The position numbers and the translations under genes were made by a program. DNA of 64,000 nt from Salinicoccus halitifaciens (lineage in GTDB: Bacteria > Bacillota > Bacilli > Staphylococcales > Salinicoccaceae). Below, one piece after another: positions 53,801 to 61,986 of this stretch (position 1 is its first letter; every line of letters starts with the position of its first letter). The notes below the pieces were generated by a model. That model saw nothing but the letters and a program-made list of their open reading frames with translations. It ran no database searches and was not told where the DNA came from. The DNA is taken from contig NZ_JAJNCU010000004.1 in NCBI RefSeq assembly GCF_021026095.1, positions 1 through 64,000 of the forward strand. The letters are read 5' to 3'.

Positions 53801-55024
53801 CTACTGGAAAAAGCTCGTCACTGCATCAATGAAACTGTACACGCCCAAAAATGTCACGACCGCGGTGATGATCCAGCCTGCGACATTCAGGACTGTCGAG
53901 TTTTTGAAGTCGCCCATCAGGCCCTTCTTATTAATCACGATCATGATGAATATCGCGATGAGCGGCAGTATCATCCCATTCAGCGCCTGTGCGATGAGCA
54001 GCACCTCGAGCGGCTCGAAGCCGATGGCTGATGTGATGATGCCGATGATTATCACGATCGCAAATATCATTTTATACTTCCTGTTCTCGAAGCCGCCTTT
54101 CCATCTCATGAAACTGCTGACGGTCGCAGCCGCCCCCATCGGGGATGCGATGGCCGATGAGAAACCTGCAGAAAACAGGCCGACACTGATGAAGATCGGC
54201 GCCCATGCGCCCATCAGCGGCTCAAGCGGTGCCGCAAGTTCGACGACGCTTGTGACTTCAGTGCCCTGAATCAGCGCGCCTGCAGTGATCAGTATGGCAG
54301 CAGTGATGATACCGCCCGCTGTAATCATCAGGATGGTGTCGAACCTCATGCTCGAAAGCTTTGATGTGTCGCCCCACTTTTCACTTGCGGTCTGTGCATG
54401 TATGAAGAAGTTGTAAGGCACGACCGTCGTCCCGATCAAAGCGATGACCAGGATGATCGAGCCGCTCGGGATGGCCGGTACAAAAGCCCCTTCAAGTAAT
54501 GAAGGCAGATCCGGCCCGGCGATGAACATCGTCGTGATGAAGACGACGCCCATCAGGATGACGAAGAAGACCATCAGCTTTTCGACGACTTTATAGCCGC
54601 CCGCCAGTGCCAGGATCAGTATGATGACGCCCACTATTGGCGCGACGATATTCTCCGGCACATTGAATAAGTAGGATACCCCGAGTGAGGTGCCGAGCAG
54701 GTCACCACTGATGTATGCTGCACAGCCGATAGCCACTGCAATCATGATGATGTAGACTGATGCGAACTTGAGTATTTTATTGGTGAACAGCTCCCGGATG
54801 TTCTCCCCGAGACCTTCTTTCGTCACGACCCCGATCCTTGCCACCATTTCCTGAAGTATGATCGTCGCAACGATCGCAAACAGCACCGCCCACAGCAGCG
54901 CAAACCCAAATCCTGCACCGGCTCTTGTCGCGGTGGTGACGGTGCCCGGTCCGATGAACGAGGCGGTGATGATCGCCCCCGGACCGATCTCTTTCAGTTT
55001 ATTGATGATTGATGAATTCCCCAT
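53801..55024 (-). CDS. Nramp-like divalent metal transporter, copy 2
   Basis: A 407-residue membrane protein with about eleven helices, of the Nramp superfamily. The TM1 metal motif DPGN of MntH is here GPGT (SFIGPGTVTTATRAGAGFG), and the TM6 MPHN is VPYN (TTVVPYNFFIHAQTA). The canonical Mn-coordinating Asp and Met are absent, so substrate choice is expected to differ; Nramp-related Mg2+ transporters are one known kind of deviation. GGGGGGATAC precedes ATG 55024. It is a tandem paralogue of the gene at 55091. Confidence 0.85.
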   Translation of the reverse strand: MGNSSIINKLKEIGPGAIITASFIGPGTVTTATRAGAGFGFALLWAVLFAIVATIILQEMVARIGVVTKEGLGENIRELFTNKILKFASVYIIMIAVAIGCAAYISGDLLGTSLGVSYLFNVPENIVAPIVGVIILILALAGGYKVVEKLMVFFVILMGVVFITTMFIAGPDLPSLLEGAFVPAIPSGSIILVIALIGTTVVPYNFFIHAQTASEKWGDTSKLSSMRFDTILMITAGGIITAAILITAGALIQGTEVTSVVELAAPLEPLMGAWAPIFISVGLFSAGFSSAIASPMGAAATVSSFMRWKGGFENRKYKMIFAIVIIIGIITSAIGFEPLEVLLIAQALNGMILPLIAIFIMIVINKKGLMGDFKNSTVLNVAGWIITAVVTFLGVYSFIDAVTSFFQ

Positions 55025-55090
55025 GTGTATCCCCCCTGTTTTATGGCAACGGGCGTATATCCCCCGTCGACCGTGATGCTGCAAACACTC

Positions 55091-56311
55091 CTAAAACAAA
55101 CTCATAAGCGCATCAATCATGCTGTATGCACCTAAAAACGTCACGACGGCCGTCACTGCCCATCCCGCGATGTTCAAAGCCGTCGAGTTTTTGAACTCGC
55201 CCATCAGACCTTTCCTGTTGATGACAACCATGATGAATATCGCGATGATCGGCAGAATCATGCCGTTCAATGCCTGCGCAATCAATAACACTTCAAGCGG
55301 TTCAAATCCAAGCGCCGAAGTGATGATGCCGATGATGATCACCAGGCTGAAGACCATTTTATATTTTTTGTTCTGGAAACTGCCCTTCCAGCCCATGAAA
55401 CTGCTGACAGTGGCCGCCGCCCCCATCGGGGACGCGGTTGCTGAAGAGAATCCCGCAGCGAACAGCCCGACACTGATGAATATCGGCGCCCATTCGCCCA
55501 TCAAGGGTTCAAGCGGGGCAGCCAGTTCCACGATGCTCGTCACTTCCGTGCCCTGGATCAGCGCGCCTGCGGTGATCAATATCGCACCGGTGATCAGGCC
55601 GCCGACAGTGATGGACAGGATGGTATCAAACCTTGCTTCACCCAGCTGGCTGGTGTCCTGCCACTTTTCACTTGCAGTCTGGGCGTGTATGAAGAAGTTG
55701 TAGGGCACGACCGTCGTCCCGATCAAAGCGATCACCATCAAGGTGCCTCCGCTTGGAATACTCGGAATGAAGGCCCCTTCCAGCAACTCCGGTATATTCG
55801 GGCCGGCGACGAACATCGTCGTTATGAAAGTGATGCTCATGATGACGATGAAGAACACCATCAGCTTCTCTATGATTTTATAGCCGCCCGTCAGCGCCAG
55901 TATCAATATGATGGTACCGATTATCGGCGCCACAATATTCTCCGGTATGTTGAATAAGTATGAAACCCCGAGTGAGGTGCCGAGCAGGTCACCGCTGATA
56001 TAAGCTGCACAGCCCACCGCCACTGCAATCATGATGATGTACACAGAGGCGAATTTCAGGATTTTATTGGTGAACAGCTCCCTGATGTTCTCCCCGAGCC
56101 CCTGCTTTGTGACAATACCGATCCTTGCCACCATCTCCTGGAGTATGATGGTCGCAATGACCGCAAAAAGGATCGTCCAAAGCAGTGCGAAGCCGAATCC
56201 TGCGCCGGCCCGCGTCGCGGTGGTGACGGTGCCCGGGCCGATGAATGATGCCGTGACGATCGCAGCCGGGCCGATGGATTTCAGTTTGTCCATGATTGTT
56301 GATTTCGCCAT
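55091..56311 (-). CDS. Nramp-like divalent metal transporter, copy 1
   Basis: A 406-residue paralogue very similar to the downstream copy over its whole length, including the altered TM1 (SFIGPGTVTT) and TM6 (VVPYNFFIHAQ) motifs. The two genes are separated by 66 nt in the same direction, which suggests a recent tandem duplication with both copies kept intact. It follows the ureohydrolase gene, but a hairpin terminator lies between them. Confidence 0.85.
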   Translation of the reverse strand: MAKSTIMDKLKSIGPAAIVTASFIGPGTVTTATRAGAGFGFALLWTILFAVIATIILQEMVARIGIVTKQGLGENIRELFTNKILKFASVYIIMIAVAVGCAAYISGDLLGTSLGVSYLFNIPENIVAPIIGTIILILALTGGYKIIEKLMVFFIVIMSITFITTMFVAGPNIPELLEGAFIPSIPSGGTLMVIALIGTTVVPYNFFIHAQTASEKWQDTSQLGEARFDTILSITVGGLITGAILITAGALIQGTEVTSIVELAAPLEPLMGEWAPIFISVGLFAAGFSSATASPMGAAATVSSFMGWKGSFQNKKYKMVFSLVIIIGIITSALGFEPLEVLLIAQALNGMILPIIAIFIMVVINRKGLMGEFKNSTALNIAGWAVTAVVTFLGAYSMIDALMSLF

Positions 56312-56330
56312 GCTTAAATACCTCTCTTTT

Positions 56331-56363
56331 TTAAAAATAAATAGGAGATCACCTCCTATTTAT
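56331..56363 (-). terminator. ureohydrolase terminator
   Basis: On the minus strand ATAAATAGGAG-GTGAT-CTCCTATTTAT is followed by TTTTTAA. The stem includes the stop codon. It sits between the ureohydrolase and the first Nramp gene, so the transporters may have their own control or be read through. Confidence 0.8.
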
Positions 56364-57303
56364 CATGGTGACCTCCCTGCACGTGACCGGCGAGGACATA
56401 GAGTATCGCAGTGGATACGAAATGTGCGGAATTCTGGTTCGCATCCTGCATTGGATACACCTCGACGTAATCCATGCCGCAAAGACCGCGTTTGCCGAAT
56501 TCATATATCATCGTGAGCAGCTCATAGGAATTCAGCCCGTTGCCGTCGACCGGACCGCCCGGGTTGAAGGCGAAATCGAGTACGTCGCTGCAGATCGTCA
56601 GGTAGACGACATCCACATCCTTTGACGCCATATCGTAGATTTCATTTGCATATGCCTTCAAATCACTCTGCGCACGTATATCATTGATCGTGAGCGTCAC
56701 CGCGCCGGCTTCTTTTGCCGCCCTGCCGTTTTCAGGCTTGTTGCGCGGGCCTTTGATGCCTGTATGAATCATGCTTTCGTTCCTGATGCCCTCCGTTTCA
56801 TAGAGGCGCTTGAACGGTGTACTGCGCGCATACTTATCCCCTTCGAATTCCTCATTGTTGTCGTAATGGGAATCCAGGTGGATGATGCCCACTTTCTTAC
56901 CCGTCTTCGTCAGTGATTTAAGGATCGGGTAGGTGACGCTGTGGTCCCCGCCCAGGCCAACCAGGAATTTGCCGCTGCCCCACAGCTTGTCGGCAAATTC
57001 CTCAATGTTGCCGACAGTGTCCGGGACGTTATGCGGGTTGATTGTGACATCGCCCACATCCCCGAATGTCAAATGATCTTCAACATTGATGTGATCGAGT
57101 TCAGGGAGATAAGTGCTGTATCTCGCAGAAGACAGGCGGATCTGCTTCGGTCCAAGCTCCACACCCGTATAGTCCCCCCATGTACTCGAAGCTTCCCACG
57201 GCACCCCGTAGAAGAGCACATCCGTATCGTATTCACTTGCATCAGTCAGGTTTTTCGCACCGAGCATCGGCGGTGTGTTACCGTAAATATTTTTCTCAGC
57301 CAA
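56356..57303 (-). CDS. ureohydrolase superfamily enzyme (agmatinase/formimidoylglutamase-like)
   Basis: A 315-residue binuclear-metal hydrolase of the arginase fold. The metal motifs GGDHS and DSHYD are present. The third motif is TICSDVLDFAFNPG instead of SIDIDxxDPAFAPG: the first Asp is Cys, which is what I recall in S. aureus HutG (TICMDVIDSAFAPG). The agmatinase HGTPF motif is RSTPF, so the catalytic His is replaced by Arg. Agmatine is therefore doubtful as substrate; an alternative guanidino or formimino compound is possible. The start is TTG 57303 after AAAGGAGTG. Confidence 0.8.
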   Translation of the reverse strand: MAEKNIYGNTPPMLGAKNLTDASEYDTDVLFYGVPWEASSTWGDYTGVELGPKQIRLSSARYSTYLPELDHINVEDHLTFGDVGDVTINPHNVPDTVGNIEEFADKLWGSGKFLVGLGGDHSVTYPILKSLTKTGKKVGIIHLDSHYDNNEEFEGDKYARSTPFKRLYETEGIRNESMIHTGIKGPRNKPENGRAAKEAGAVTLTINDIRAQSDLKAYANEIYDMASKDVDVVYLTICSDVLDFAFNPGGPVDGNGLNSYELLTMIYEFGKRGLCGMDYVEVYPMQDANQNSAHFVSTAILYVLAGHVQGGHHDK

Positions 57304-57411
57304 GTCAAAACACTCCTTTAAATTATATATTAATCAAATATCCTAATACGCCGTTTATAAAACTATTATCCCATTATTTAATGATTAAGTATTCCAAAAA
57401 ATGCACTTTTT

Positions 57412-57759
57412 TTAATTTTCTTCTCCAACAGCTTCATCAAATGCTTCCAGCGCTTTGCCGCCGTACACCATTCCCGGGCCGCCGCCCATGACGATTGCGA
57501 CTTCGGCGACTTCCGCTATTTCCTGCCTCGAGGCGCCGAGCGCCACCAGCTTGTTGATATGGTTGCCGATGCAGCCTTCACACTTATCCGCAATTGCATA
57601 TGTGAGGGCGACAATTTCTTTCGTCTTTTTATCAAGCGCACCTGCCGCATATGCGGAATTCTGCAATTTTTTATATTCCCTCATCGTTTCAGGGGACATT
57701 TCCTGTATCCTTTTCGTATTTGCCTGGGCACGTGTGTTAAGCGCTTTCCAAGAGGTCAT
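57412..57759 (-). CDS. carboxymuconolactone decarboxylase (AhpD-like) family
   Basis: A 115-residue all-helical protein with the CxxC-x6-type redox motif KCEGCIGNHINKLVALGAS and a preceding Glu-rich helix. In the family these cysteines with the His support peroxidase or disulfide exchange; genuine decarboxylase function is unlikely. It is 108 nt upstream of the ureohydrolase in the same direction. Confidence 0.88.
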   Translation of the reverse strand: MTSWKALNTRAQANTKRIQEMSPETMREYKKLQNSAYAAGALDKKTKEIVALTYAIADKCEGCIGNHINKLVALGASRQEIAEVAEVAIVMGGGPGMVYGGKALEAFDEAVGEEN

Positions 57760-57897
57760 CCGATCACCTTTCCTGTCTTTTGTTTTTTAAAATATTTTTA
57801 CATATTAAATATAACAATGAAATATTGAAAAGGGAATTGACAATGCTTTTAAATGATGTATGATGGTGAAAGTGAATTGGAAAAGGGAGGCTTGAAA

Positions 57898-58272
57898 ATG
57901 CAAGTGGAGTTGACGAAGTTCCGCATTAAACGGGGCAAAAGCGAATTAGTGGATGAATGGATGGATTTCCTGAATCAGAACATGCAGGATGCACTGCTTT
58001 CACTGGATGGTGAAAAAATGTTTGTTGAGACGATCATGCGTGATACAATCGGTGATCGTGAGTATCTCTACTGGTATTCAATTCAGGCCGATGACGGCGA
58101 AACGAACTCACGGGCAGCCGAATGTGTCGACCGGAAGCATATCGAGTACTGGAATAAGTGCATCGATAAGGCATACCGCCCAAAAAATCTGAAGAACGAA
58201 GTCGTCATGATCCCCAACCGCTTAAAAGAATATATGAAAACTTTGGAAAAAGAAGAAGCCGTACAAGTATAA
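57898..58272 (+). CDS. DUF6176-like small protein
   Basis: A 124-residue soluble protein starting MQVELTKFRIKRGKSELVDEWMDFLN, with EKMFVETIMRD and YLYWYSIQADDGE. It resembles the DUF6176 family of about 110 residues, possibly an antibiotic-biosynthesis-monooxygenase-like fold. The function is unknown. I chose ATG 57898 after GGGAGG; the frame is open 45 nt further upstream. Confidence 0.72.
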   Translation: MQVELTKFRIKRGKSELVDEWMDFLNQNMQDALLSLDGEKMFVETIMRDTIGDREYLYWYSIQADDGETNSRAAECVDRKHIEYWNKCIDKAYRPKNLKNEVVMIPNRLKEYMKTLEKEEAVQV

Positions 58273-58309
58273 AAAAAGGTATCCATCACCTGAGATGGAT
58301 ACCTTTTTT
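58272..58309. terminator. bidirectional terminator
   Basis: A perfect 16-bp stem AAAAAAGGTATCCATC / GATGGATACCTTTTTT has loop ACCTGA, between convergent genes. Confidence 0.93.
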
Positions 58310-58313
58310 CGTT

Positions 58314-58514
58314 TCAATTGTTTTCATCGTTGCGCCTTCCGGAAGATCTGATGATGTTGAAAATCAGCCATCCGAATAAAGTGATCAAAGAAATGATCAA
58401 TATGACGCTTGCAGCAAAATTGAATGCAAAACTGTCGGGGAAGAACCCTATCCCGATGAAAATGAGAAGGAATCCAAGCAGCACTCCCCCGCCGATCAAT
58501 AAAACAGGTTTCAT
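58314..58514 (-). CDS. small membrane protein, two helices
   Basis: A 66-residue protein from ATG 58514 (TTGAGGATG upstream) with two hydrophobic segments (about 4-25 and 33-56) and a charged end SSGRRNDENN. I do not recognise a family. It may be part of a common class of small stress or envelope proteins, but nothing in the sequence says so. Confidence 0.6.
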   Translation of the reverse strand: MKPVLLIGGGVLLGFLLIFIGIGFFPDSFAFNFAASVILIISLITLFGWLIFNIIRSSGRRNDENN

Positions 58515-58578
58515 ATAACACATCCTCAAATCTTTTTACTTCATTTACACACCGTCACAGCCCGGACGCGGGCAGCAT

Positions 58579-59085
58579 CTACCTTACGAACCTGGCCATC
58601 TGGATCAGATCGGTATAGCCGTCTTTCAGCTTCACCTGATCCACCTGCCTGCCTTCCTGCACGAAGCCGAGCCTCTCATAGAACCTGATCGCCCCTTCGT
58701 TATTGGCGAACACATCCAGTACGATCTTCTCAAGGACCGGACTTTCCTCTGCATGCCTGATCGCCCGGTTGATCAGCTCGGTGCCGATGCCGTGGCCGGC
58801 AAACTCGGGCTGGAGGCTGACGCCGAACTGGCAGACATGTTCAAACTTTTTACGGTCGAGCTGCCTTAAATTCAGTATGCCGACTATGCGTCCATCCACT
58901 TCCACCACGAGGCCCAGGTCCTCCTCTTTCAGGGAAGCGATGTTGTTCTCCTGCTTTTCCAGGGAAATTCCTTTGTCCTCAATGGGAGTGGCAAGTGTAT
59001 CCGGATATTTTTCCGTCACGATTTCCTTATGTTCGATGATTTGCTGTGCATCTTCAAGTTCAGGTTTCCTGATAATGTAATCCAT
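58579..59085 (-). CDS. GNAT family N-acetyltransferase
   Basis: A 168-residue single GNAT domain: the acetyl-CoA loop PEFAGHGIGTELINRAI and the C-terminal ANNEGAIRFYERLGFVQEGRQ. It is similar to ribosomal-protein or spermidine acetyltransferases of the SpeG/RimJ type; the substrate is not known. GGAGGCACACGCT precedes ATG 59085; an ATG at 59100 is part of that ribosome site. Confidence 0.85.
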   Translation of the reverse strand: MDYIIRKPELEDAQQIIEHKEIVTEKYPDTLATPIEDKGISLEKQENNIASLKEEDLGLVVEVDGRIVGILNLRQLDRKKFEHVCQFGVSLQPEFAGHGIGTELINRAIRHAEESPVLEKIVLDVFANNEGAIRFYERLGFVQEGRQVDQVKLKDGYTDLIQMARFVR

Positions 59086-59277
59086 AGCGTGTGCCTCCAT
59101 ACTATTATACTATTGACTCAATTTTATCATGTGAATAATTTATTACAATTTAAGTGTTTGCTGCGAGGCCTGCCGCCCTCCCCGGAGAACCCCATATAGA
59201 AAACCCCTTCTGATGTTGTAAAAATACCCATAAGTCGTTTATGCTTAAGTTACTATATTTTGGCATGGGGGGTCTTT

Positions 59278-59988
59278 ATGGACAGAATGATAAATCCTGC
59301 CGAACCTTTTGTGGAACCGGGCGACTTCAGTTATTTTGCATACCTCGTCTTATTGGCACTTTGTTTTTACGTGATATACAGGATGAGATCCAGAATTTCA
59401 GGAAACGCTCAGAAAGTCCTGTTTATTTTTCTGATCATCTCGATAGGGCAAAGAATCCTGATCAATACCTGGTATCTTATCAACGACGACTATTCACTCG
59501 CCTATTCACTGCCGTTTCAAATATGCCGTGTGGTCATCTGGCTGATCATCATCCAGTACTTCGTCAGAAAGGATTTTTTGAACCAGGCCATCTTTTATAT
59601 AGGTCTGTTTGCGTACGCGGCTTTCATATACCCGATCGGCATACACCCTGTATGGCACATGGCCGGATGGGCTTTCTTCATACTTCATGCTGCGAATGTG
59701 CTCTTCCCTTTCGCGATGCATTATGCCGTCGGGTTTGTACCGAGCCTGAAAGGCGTTTTCCAGGCTTATCTTATATTCCTCGCCTACTTCTTTTTCGTAT
59801 ACTTCCTGAACCCGGTCGTCGGCGGCAACTACTTCTTCATCAACAACCGGCCGTTTTTCCATGAGATGGGGGAAGGTTTGTATGTCACGGTCAACTTAGC
59901 CGGCACGCTCATCGGGTTCCTTGCCGCCTACGCCCTCATCCGGGCGGTCATCCATATCAGGAGAAGGTTTGCCGCACCGGGAATTTGA
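59278..59988 (+). CDS. TIGR02206 / YwaF family membrane protein
   Basis: A 236-residue integral membrane protein with six to seven helices. The family signatures SLPFQICRVVIWLIII and WHMAGWAFFILHAANVLFPF and the loop NPVVGGNYFFINNRP match the YwaF family. Its function is unknown. I chose ATG 59278 after GGGGGGTC. Confidence 0.82.
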   Translation: MDRMINPAEPFVEPGDFSYFAYLVLLALCFYVIYRMRSRISGNAQKVLFIFLIISIGQRILINTWYLINDDYSLAYSLPFQICRVVIWLIIIQYFVRKDFLNQAIFYIGLFAYAAFIYPIGIHPVWHMAGWAFFILHAANVLFPFAMHYAVGFVPSLKGVFQAYLIFLAYFFFVYFLNPVVGGNYFFINNRPFFHEMGEGLYVTVNLAGTLIGFLAAYALIRAVIHIRRRFAAPGI

Positions 59989-59995
59989 AGATGGA

Positions 59996-60030
59996 AACAA
60001 AAAAGAGGCCGGGACATGAGTCCCGACCTC
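59996..60030 (-). terminator. aldo/keto reductase terminator
   Basis: On the minus strand GAGGTCGGGAC-TCAT-GTCCCGGCCTC has one mismatch and is followed by TTTTTTG. It may also stop the ywaF-like transcript. Confidence 0.85.
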
Positions 60031-60037
60031 CTTCAAT

Positions 60038-60883
60038 CTAGTCTCCGAATGTTTCAAGCGTCACTTTATCAGGGTCTTTCCCGACGCGTTCATGCCGGTC
60101 CAGTGCCGTGATCTCACTCACTTCTTCAGGAGTGAGTTCAAAATCGAATATATCCCCGTTCTCCCTCACCCTGTCGCGGCTCACTGATTTCGGGATGGTC
60201 GAGACACCCGTCTCGACGTCCCACCTCAAAATGATCTGGGCCGGTGTCTTGCCGTATTTCTCCGCCAGCCGGACGATCAGCGGTTCATCGAACATGCGCC
60301 CGCGTTTCAGCGGTGACCATGCTTCAAGCAGTATATCATGCGACTCACAGAACTTTTTCAGTTCAGGCTGTGCCAGATGCGGATGATATTCGACCTGGTT
60401 CAGCATCGGCTTGATTTCGCATTCATCGAAAATATCCTGGAGATGGTGCGGGTTGAAGTTGCTCACACCGATGGCACGCACTTTCCCGTCTTTGTATAAT
60501 TTTTCGAGGGCCTTCCACGTCTCCACGTATGTCCCCGGCATCGGCCAGTGGATCAGATAAAGGTCGATGTAATCCATATCAAGTGCTTCAAGACTTCGTT
60601 CAAAGGCTTTCAATGTTTTTTCATAGCCCTGGTCGGTGTTCCATACTTTTGTCGTGACGAATATATCTTCCCTCGGTACGCCCGAATTTTTAATCGCCTC
60701 ACCGACACCCTTTTCGTTTTTGTAGACTTTTGCCGTATCTACATGACGGTAGCCGGACTCCAAAGCACTCGTGACCGCCGTCGCAAGTTCCTGTTCATCG
60801 ACATTCTTATAGACGCCGAGCCCCATCACTGGAATTTCCACTCCATTTGCAAGCGTGTAAGTATCCTGAATCGATTTTGCCAT
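60038..60883 (-). CDS. aldo/keto reductase
   Basis: A 281-residue NADPH-dependent (beta/alpha)8 reductase of the 2,5-diketo-gluconate/glyoxal reductase type. The tetrad is seen as Asp and Tyr in RHVDTAKVYKNE, Lys in IFVTTKVW and His in YLIHWPMPG. The cofactor loop SVSRDRVRENGDIFDFEL is at the C-terminus. The physiological aldehyde is unknown. Confidence 0.94.
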   Translation of the reverse strand: MAKSIQDTYTLANGVEIPVMGLGVYKNVDEQELATAVTSALESGYRHVDTAKVYKNEKGVGEAIKNSGVPREDIFVTTKVWNTDQGYEKTLKAFERSLEALDMDYIDLYLIHWPMPGTYVETWKALEKLYKDGKVRAIGVSNFNPHHLQDIFDECEIKPMLNQVEYHPHLAQPELKKFCESHDILLEAWSPLKRGRMFDEPLIVRLAEKYGKTPAQIILRWDVETGVSTIPKSVSRDRVRENGDIFDFELTPEEVSEITALDRHERVGKDPDKVTLETFGD

Positions 60884-60907
60884 ATCGTCACCTCTTGTAT
60901 TGTTTGT

Positions 60908-61435
60908 CTAAAGCAGTATTGCGCCGTAAATCAGGCCGAATAAAATCACCAGTGCCGGATGCACTTTGAACTTCGTGAGCATCAGGAAGCTCGCGATGAT
61001 TAAAATGACTGTATGGAAGACACCCGACTGGATGAAAGCACCGCTGAAGAAATCATAGGCGATGACACCGAGAAGGATGGCCACGACCGGCCTGACGAAC
61101 AGCGTCAGCGTTTCAAACTTTTTGGTGCCTTTCAGTTTATACAATAACCCGGCGAGGAACACCATCAGCAGAAGTGAAGGCAGCACGGCGGCGGTCACTG
61201 CAATGATTGCACCAGGCACGCCGCCGACCATGAATCCGATGTAGCCGGCCATCTTGGTGATGATCGGCCCGGGCAGGGCGTTGCCGAGCGCCAGCACTTC
61301 GGCAAACTCCTGCGAGTCCATCCAGCCGTAGTTCTGCACGACCTCCTGTTCCACAAGCGGTATGGAGGCAGGGCCGCCGCCGTAGCCCAGTATGCCAGGG
61401 ATGAAGAATGCGAGAAATATCTGGAAGTATATCAT
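60908..61435 (-). CDS. chrA2: short-chain chromate transporter, second half-protein
   Basis: A 175-residue ChrA-domain membrane protein with the motif GILGYGGGPASIPLVEQEVV and FAEVLALGNALPGPIITKMAGYIGF. Short-chain ChrA proteins work as pairs with opposite topology and are linked to chromate export. GGGGAGGAAAAT precedes ATG 61435, and the ATGA overlap with the first half-gene shows tight coupling; the frame is open further upstream but out of context. Confidence 0.88.
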   Translation of the reverse strand: MIYFQIFLAFFIPGILGYGGGPASIPLVEQEVVQNYGWMDSQEFAEVLALGNALPGPIITKMAGYIGFMVGGVPGAIIAVTAAVLPSLLLMVFLAGLLYKLKGTKKFETLTLFVRPVVAILLGVIAYDFFSGAFIQSGVFHTVILIIASFLMLTKFKVHPALVILFGLIYGAILL

Positions 61436-61971
61436 ATTTTCCTCCCCTCTTTCCTGAACAGGCTGAAGATGATGATCGCTGCAATGATGATCGCCGGATG
61501 GATGTCCAGAGGCACCAGCAGTATCAATGCCGCAATGGTGAAGAGTATGAGGAACGGCCATGTCGTCTTCGCTTTTGCTTTGCTCAGGAAATCATACGTC
61601 AGCATCGCCATCATCACGCCGACGACCGGCAGGACGCCCCGGCTCATCCCCTGCACCCAGGCGAGATCCTGGAATTCCACAAACAGGGTCAGGAGGACGA
61701 TCATCAGGATGATCGTCGGGACGATTGTGGCAAGCACCGCATTGGCGAGTCCCAGCCAGCCGCTTTTTATGTAACCGATATAACCTGCCAGTTTCGTTGC
61801 GATCGGCCCGGGCAGTGTATTGCCTATTGCGAGCATGTCCTGGAATTCCTCATCCGTCATCCATTTATGGATGTCCACGACTTCCGCCTTGATCAGCGGT
61901 ATGGATGCCGGCCCGCCGCCGTAGCCCAGCATCCCCACTTTGAAAAATATCCAAAATATCTTTAACTGCAT
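61432..61971 (-). CDS. chrA1: short-chain chromate transporter, first half-protein
   Basis: A 179-residue partner with the same ChrA motif (GMLGYGGGPASIPLIKAEVV; FQDMLAIGNTLPGPIATKLAGYIGY). It lies directly downstream of the gamma-glutamyltransferase gene (15 nt) and overlaps its partner by 4 nt. Chromate specificity is a family name only; sulfate or another oxyanion is possible. Confidence 0.88.
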   Translation of the reverse strand: MQLKIFWIFFKVGMLGYGGGPASIPLIKAEVVDIHKWMTDEEFQDMLAIGNTLPGPIATKLAGYIGYIKSGWLGLANAVLATIVPTIILMIVLLTLFVEFQDLAWVQGMSRGVLPVVGVMMAMLTYDFLSKAKAKTTWPFLILFTIAALILLVPLDIHPAIIIAAIIIFSLFRKEGRKI

Positions 61972-61986
61972 GTATGATCACTTCTT

